6,008 bases of DNA from Oscillospiraceae bacterium (lineage in GTDB: Bacteria > Bacillota > Clostridia > Oscillospirales > Oscillospiraceae). Under the pieces are notes generated by a model. The model ran no database searches. It was not told the origin of the DNA and was given only the letters and a program-made list of their open reading frames with translations. The stretch spans positions 1 through 6,008 of the forward strand of contig JAFYUG010000203.1 of NCBI GenBank assembly GCA_017558545.1. The letters are read 5' to 3'. A program made the translations under genes and the position numbers. Within the stretch, counting starts at the first letter, position 1. The number at the start of each line of letters is the position of its first letter. Below, piece after piece: positions 1 through 4,200 of this stretch.

Positions 1-477
1 GCCAGCGGCAAGGATCTTCGCCGCCTGAGCCGCACCGAGCTTCTTGAAATGCTTATTGCTCAGACCAAGGAATATGACGCTATGGCTGAAAAGCTCCGCG
101 AAGCCGAGAAAAAGCTTGAGAGCAAAGCTCTTGATATGAAGAAGGCAGGCTCCATTGCCGAGGCAGCCCTTCAGATCAACGGCGTTTTCGAAGCCGCTCA
201 GAGAGCCGCCGACCAGTATCTTGAAAATGTCCGCATTGCTGAGAGGGAAAATGCGCAGCGTGAGAGAGAGTCAAGAGAAAGAGCGGACTTCATGGTGGCC
301 GAGGCCAAGGTTAAGTGCAGCCGCATTGAAAGCGAAACCGCTGAGCGCTGCGAGGAAATGATCCGCAAGGCTGAAATTGAAACTGAAAGACGCTGGAGTG
401 AACTCCACGAAAGAATGGATGCTTATATCCGCGAACATGAGCAGCTGCGCTCTCTTATGAGTATGTTTAAGGTATAA
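1..477 (+). CDS. Coiled-coil protein upstream of signal peptidase I, 5'-truncated
   Basis: The reading frame is open from the first base to a TAA at 475-477, giving 158 visible residues. The ATG at 49 is internal, because the frame continues upstream and encodes a conserved-looking GKDLRRLSRTELLEMLIAQ stretch. From about residue 20 to the end the protein is almost wholly charged and helical (Glu, Lys, Arg, Ala), with heptad-like spacing, no signal peptide and no membrane segment, so it is probably a cytoplasmic coiled coil. The middle has a less charged patch, AALQINGVFEAAQRAADQYL (about residues 55-74). I recall similar small proteins beside signal peptidase genes in gut Clostridia, sometimes automatically labelled as SbcC-like or as hypothetical. 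I see no ATPase motif, and coiled-coil similarity alone does not support a repair function. The next gene follows after 42 nt with no terminator between them, which suggests one operon. Function is unknown; a scaffold or secretion-linked role is only inference. Probably only a few N-terminal residues are missing. Confidence 0.85.
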   Translation, partial: ASGKDLRRLSRTELLEMLIAQTKEYDAMAEKLREAEKKLESKALDMKKAGSIAEAALQINGVFEAAQRAADQYLENVRIAERENAQRERESRERADFMVAEAKVKCSRIESETAERCEEMIRKAEIETERRWSELHERMDAYIREHEQLRSLMSMFKV

Positions 478-519
478 AAAACGCGCAGCCAAGATATTTC
501 CCCCAAAAAGGAATACGCG

Positions 520-1146
520 ATGAAGAATAAAATTTCCCCCGCAAGTCTTTCGGTGGAGCTTCTTGAAGCCGAACTCAAGCGGGTTAAATACAAAAAACAA
601 TATAAGCAAGTGCTGCGAAGCACCGTCTATTCCCTCGTTGTGGTTGCGGCTGTGGCAGTGTTGGTGGCGGTTTTGCTGCTGCCGGTGCTGCAGATTTATG
701 GCACATCAATGTCTCCCACTCTGGAGGAGGGCAACATAGTTGTGTCCATAAAGGGAACCGACATGGAACCCGGTGACCTTGTGAGCTTCTATATAGGCAA
801 TAAGCTTCTTGTTAAGCGCTATATTGCCGGAGCGGGACAATGGGTGGATATAGATGATGAAGGCAATATCTATGTGGACGGCCAATTGCTGGATGAGCCA
901 TATATTCAGGAAAAGGCATTTGGCGACTGCAATATTGAACTTCCCTATCAGGTGCCGGAAAACCGCATTTTTGTTGTTGGTGACCATCGCAGCTCGTCTG
1001 TTGACTCCCGCAATACTGCCGTTGGATGCATTGCAGAGGAACAGATAGTTGGAAAGATAGTTTTCCGCGTCTGGCCTCTTGGGGACTTCGGACCTCTTGC
1101 TTTTGCAGCAGATAATCGAGTAGAGGAGGTGCCGCCAATTGAATAG
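520..1146 (+). CDS. lepB: Type I signal peptidase (S26 family)
   Basis: This membrane serine protease removes signal peptides from exported proteins on the outer face of the membrane. The 208-residue length fits the short Gram-positive type. Residues 1-35 are a basic cytoplasmic head (ELLEAELKRVKYKKQYK), 36-58 one hydrophobic membrane segment, and the rest the extracellular catalytic domain. The nucleophile motif is GTSMSPTL with Ser63; the general-base Lys99 lies in LLVKRYIAG; the late conserved box is GDHRSSSVDSR (154-164), with His where many homologues have Asn, a common variant. The ATG at 520 is supported by AAGGA at 508-512, 7 nt upstream, and no alternative in-frame start exists after the preceding stop. 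The gene ends inside the start of the giant surface protein (8-nt overlap), so translation is probably coupled. That arrangement suggests, without proving, that the surface protein is a main client. The symbol is used in the generic sense; a sip name would suit equally. Family assignment is secure; substrate specificity is inferred. Confidence 0.96.
   Translation: MKNKISPASLSVELLEAELKRVKYKKQYKQVLRSTVYSLVVVAAVAVLVAVLLLPVLQIYGTSMSPTLEEGNIVVSIKGTDMEPGDLVSFYIGNKLLVKRYIAGAGQWVDIDDEGNIYVDGQLLDEPYIQEKAFGDCNIELPYQVPENRIFVVGDHRSSSVDSRNTAVGCIAEEQIVGKIVFRVWPLGDFGPLAFAADNRVEEVPPIE
1124..1130 (+). promoter_or_regulatory. Ribosome binding site deciding a TTG start
   Basis: A full AGGAGGT lies inside the last codons of the signal peptidase gene, 8 nt before TTG at 1139. 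This fixes the start of the giant surface protein. The first in-frame ATG (1232) falls inside the hydrophobic export segment, has no such site, and would remove the basic n-region. The site-to-start spacing is ideal, and the placement inside the upstream gene fits translational coupling. Confidence 0.85.
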
Positions 1147-1291
1147 AGAAAACGGAAATCTCCATCCTGATGTAGCTGCTTTCGCAAAGAAGAGAAGAAA
1201 GCGCAAAGCATGGAAGAAGGTAGTAACCGCCATGAGCGCAGTTGTGGTATTCGTAACCACCTATGCTCTCATCATCCCTGCCATAACCATG
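1139..1291 (+). other. Export signal of the giant surface protein (YALIIPAIT type)
   Basis: Residues 17-27 carry nine Lys/Arg in eleven positions (KKRRKRKAWKK). They are followed by a hydrophobic stretch at about 28-49 ending in TTYALIIPAITM. This is a long n-region and an h-region of signal-peptide or signal-anchor type. No clean Ala-x-Ala site is visible; cleavage after Ala43 or after Thr50 are the two options I see. From memory, many large surface proteins of gut Clostridia carry a near-identical VVVF-TTYALILPAIT segment, so it looks like a conserved sorting signal rather than a random hydrophobic stretch. Confidence 0.8.
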
Positions 1292-4200
1292 AATAGCGAT
1301 ACATCCTGCGGAAAGGAAGAGCATGTCCATAGCGAAAGCTGCTATGTGGGCATAGCCTCCGGCGTAGAAGGCGGAGAGCTTATCTGCACTGCCGATAATG
1401 AAAATGTCCATGTTCATGGCGATGAGTGCTATGGCCCTGCCGAAGGCGGCCACATCCACGATGAAAACTGCTATGAATATGCCCTGGGTGAACTTATCTG
1501 CCTCCTTCCCGAAGGCGAAGGCCATAGCCATGTTGAAAAATGCTGGATTCCCGGCACAGAGCCCGTTTGCGGCATACCCGAAGGCCACATCCACGATCAG
1601 TATTGCTTCAGCGAGGATGTCCTGGTTTGCCCCATTCCCGAAAATCATGTCCATGTTTCCGAGTGCTGCGGTTATGTTCTCGATTGCGGACTTGAAGAGT
1701 ATGAGGCACATACCCACTCCGATGAGTGCTACGAAAAAATAGCAACTCTCATTTGTACGCTGGAAGAGAGCGAAGGCGAAAAGGTCCTCCTTTGTGAGGA
1801 AGTCGTATCTGAGCATATCCACGGCGATGAGTGCTACGAAGCAAGAGAGCTTATCTGCGAAAAGGAAGAGCATACCCACGATTTGGCTTGCTATGCAAAC
1901 CATGAGGCGGACAGAGAAACCGCCGAGCAGTGGGAGGCCAGCTTCCGGGGCGCTGAGCTCAGCGGCAACTGGGCCAGGGATGTTTTGGCAATAGCCGAAA
2001 CCCAGCTCGGTTACAGAGAAAGCCAGCTTAACTACATAGTAAGTGAAGATGGCGCGGTTCGAGGCTATACCCGCTACGGCGATTGGTATGGCGAAGGCTA
2101 TGACTACGGCGACTGGTGCGCCATGTTTGCCTCCTTCTGCCTCCATTATAGCGGCGTGGGAGAAGCTTATCCCACCAATGCCTATTGCCCCTTCTGGGTC
2201 AATGAGCTTACCGAACTTGGATATTATAAGATTCCTTATGAATATGTTCCCAAGAGCGGCGATCTTATCTTCTTCGATTGGGAGCAGGACGGCATAGTTG
2301 ACCATGTCGGCTTCGTTGAAGCGGTTGAAGGCACAATGGTTTACACCATTGAAGGCAACAGCAACGCCAGCGTTGAGAGAAGAGAGTATGAACTTTTCGA
2401 TAAGCGCATAGATGGCTACGGTGAGCTGGTTCAGTCCAATGCGCCAATAGGCGAAGTTGATAAGGACAGCACCAACGCATGGGTTGAGCTGATCGAGGAA
2501 GCCGATGAAGCTATATACGGCCTCTCTGAGGAAGTTCTTCCTCAGGAAGCAGGCGTGGAGCAGGGCGCACCTATGATGCGCTCCGGCGGCGCCACCTATG
2601 GCCTCAGCAGAGGCTTGTTCGGCGCCCGCGCCCTCGGAGCTCCTCTGGATCTGACTCCCTATATAAACGCGGTCACCATGTATGATGCCAACGGCAATCT
2701 CCTGCCCAGCGGCTCCATGGTCACCGAAGGAGATATCATCGAGTTCAAGCTTGAGTATACCATCACAGGCCAGCAGCTGGCCGTTATGAACGGCGAGGAT
2801 CTCAGCGTTAAAACCGATACTCTGACTTACTCTCTGCCGGAAATATTTGAGATGGTACGCAGCGATAGCGGCAACATAGTAAACTCCTCCGGTCAGACCG
2901 TTGGTACTTATGTTATTGACAGCGAGACGGAAACCATCACCATGACCTTCTCGGAGGATTACCTGAGGCAGAATGCCAAGGGTATTCAGATCCACGGTTT
3001 TATTTCCTTCTTCTCCACCGTTACAAAGATAACCGAGGAGGAAGGCGAACATCAGGATTTCAAATTCACAGATAAAATTGTTCTCGGCGTTAACATAGAA
3101 GAAAAACACGAGGCCGTGGGCGATCTTACCATCCAAAAGAGTAAGATGAGCGTTGACGGCGAATACATCACCTATGAACTTGTTGTCACCAGCGCCGAAG
3201 GTACAAGCGGACCTATCACCATCACCGACAAAATGTCCGCAGGTCTCAGCTTCGTGGAGGGCATCAGCGTCCGACGGGGCAACGGAAGCTCAATAAATGC
3301 CATCTTCAATGCCGCCGCCGATAAAGGCTCCTTCACCATGACTCTGCCTGAAATGAAAGCCGGAGACAGCTATGTTATCCGTTATAGATGCAAGGCGGAT
3401 ATAGACCTTCTCGGTGCAGACCTGACAGTAAGAAACACCGCCAGCGTAAGCGGTAAGGATAGTGACGGAAAAGACCTTAAAGATGAGACCTTCGTAAACC
3501 ACACCTTTACGGCTCTGAAGAAAACCGGCGTTGCCAATGACGACGGCACTATCACCTGGACCATCACCATAAACCAGGACAAGCTGGATATCTCCGGCTG
3601 GACTCTTGAGGATATTCTTACCACCGATAAAGGCGCAAGTTCTTATAGAGGACCTGTCACCATCAAAAACAGCGCGGGAAATGTTGTGGCTCAAAATGTA
3701 ACCCTGCCTTACACCTTCCCCGCAGGTTCCAAAGATACCTATGTAATAGCATATACCACTTCCCATGATTATGCTGACGGCGTCTATATTTCCAACAAAG
3801 CTATCCTGAAGGACGACGACACCGACATTACCGTGGTTACCGGAACCAATATAGGCCAGCCCACCGCCAAGAGCGGTGAAGCCGGAGAGGTTACTCAGGT
3901 TGACGGAAAGTATGTTCTGCCCATAACATGGACAGTTACCATCGATACCTCCATAGGCGAAATTCCTGCCGGCGAGGTTCTTATTGATACCATGGAAGAC
4001 TGGAACTCCAATGAGATGTATATGACTTATTCCCAGCTTATGTCGGCATACAATAATATCAAAGCCGCGCTGGAAGATGCGGGAAGCTCCATATCTCAGT
4101 TTACCGCTAAGGAATATGCATACGAAATGGGTCAGGCTACCAACAGAAAATATAGTCTCAGCGAGCTAAGCGAGGACAAACTGTATGAATATTTCGAGGT

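Noticed and set aside
478..519. Promoter or terminator between the coiled-coil gene and the signal peptidase gene
   Set aside because: The 42-nt gap shows only the AAGGA site; no convincing -35/-10 pair and no hairpin with a T-run.
1232..1234. ATG as the start of the giant surface protein
   Set aside because: It lies within the hydrophobic export segment and has no good ribosome binding site. The TTG at 1139 has AGGAGGT 8 nt upstream and supplies the basic n-region.
706..1260. Minus-strand frame of 184 codons across the peptidase gene
   Set aside because: It overlaps a secure signal peptidase gene, has no recognisable motif, and is a coding shadow.
1398..1742. Plus-strand frames of 66-114 codons inside the Cys/His array and CHAP region
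   Set aside because: They are out of frame with the surface protein, low-complexity Met/Ala/Ser-rich, and lack ribosome binding sites of their own.
1310..1891. Zinc-finger DNA-binding protein
   Set aside because: The Cys/His spacing is not C2H2 (no x12 finger loop), and the array follows an export signal and precedes a CHAP domain, so it is extracellular.
812..3136. 774-codon open frame on the minus strand
   Set aside because: It is in exact codon register with the surface protein frame, so its codons are the reverse complements of the real ones. Antisense stops would need Leu TTA/CTA or Ser TCA codons, which the sense gene avoids in favour of CTT/CTC/CTG and TCC/AGC. The sense frame has a perfect RBS, signal, CHAP and repeat motifs; the antisense product looks like nothing.
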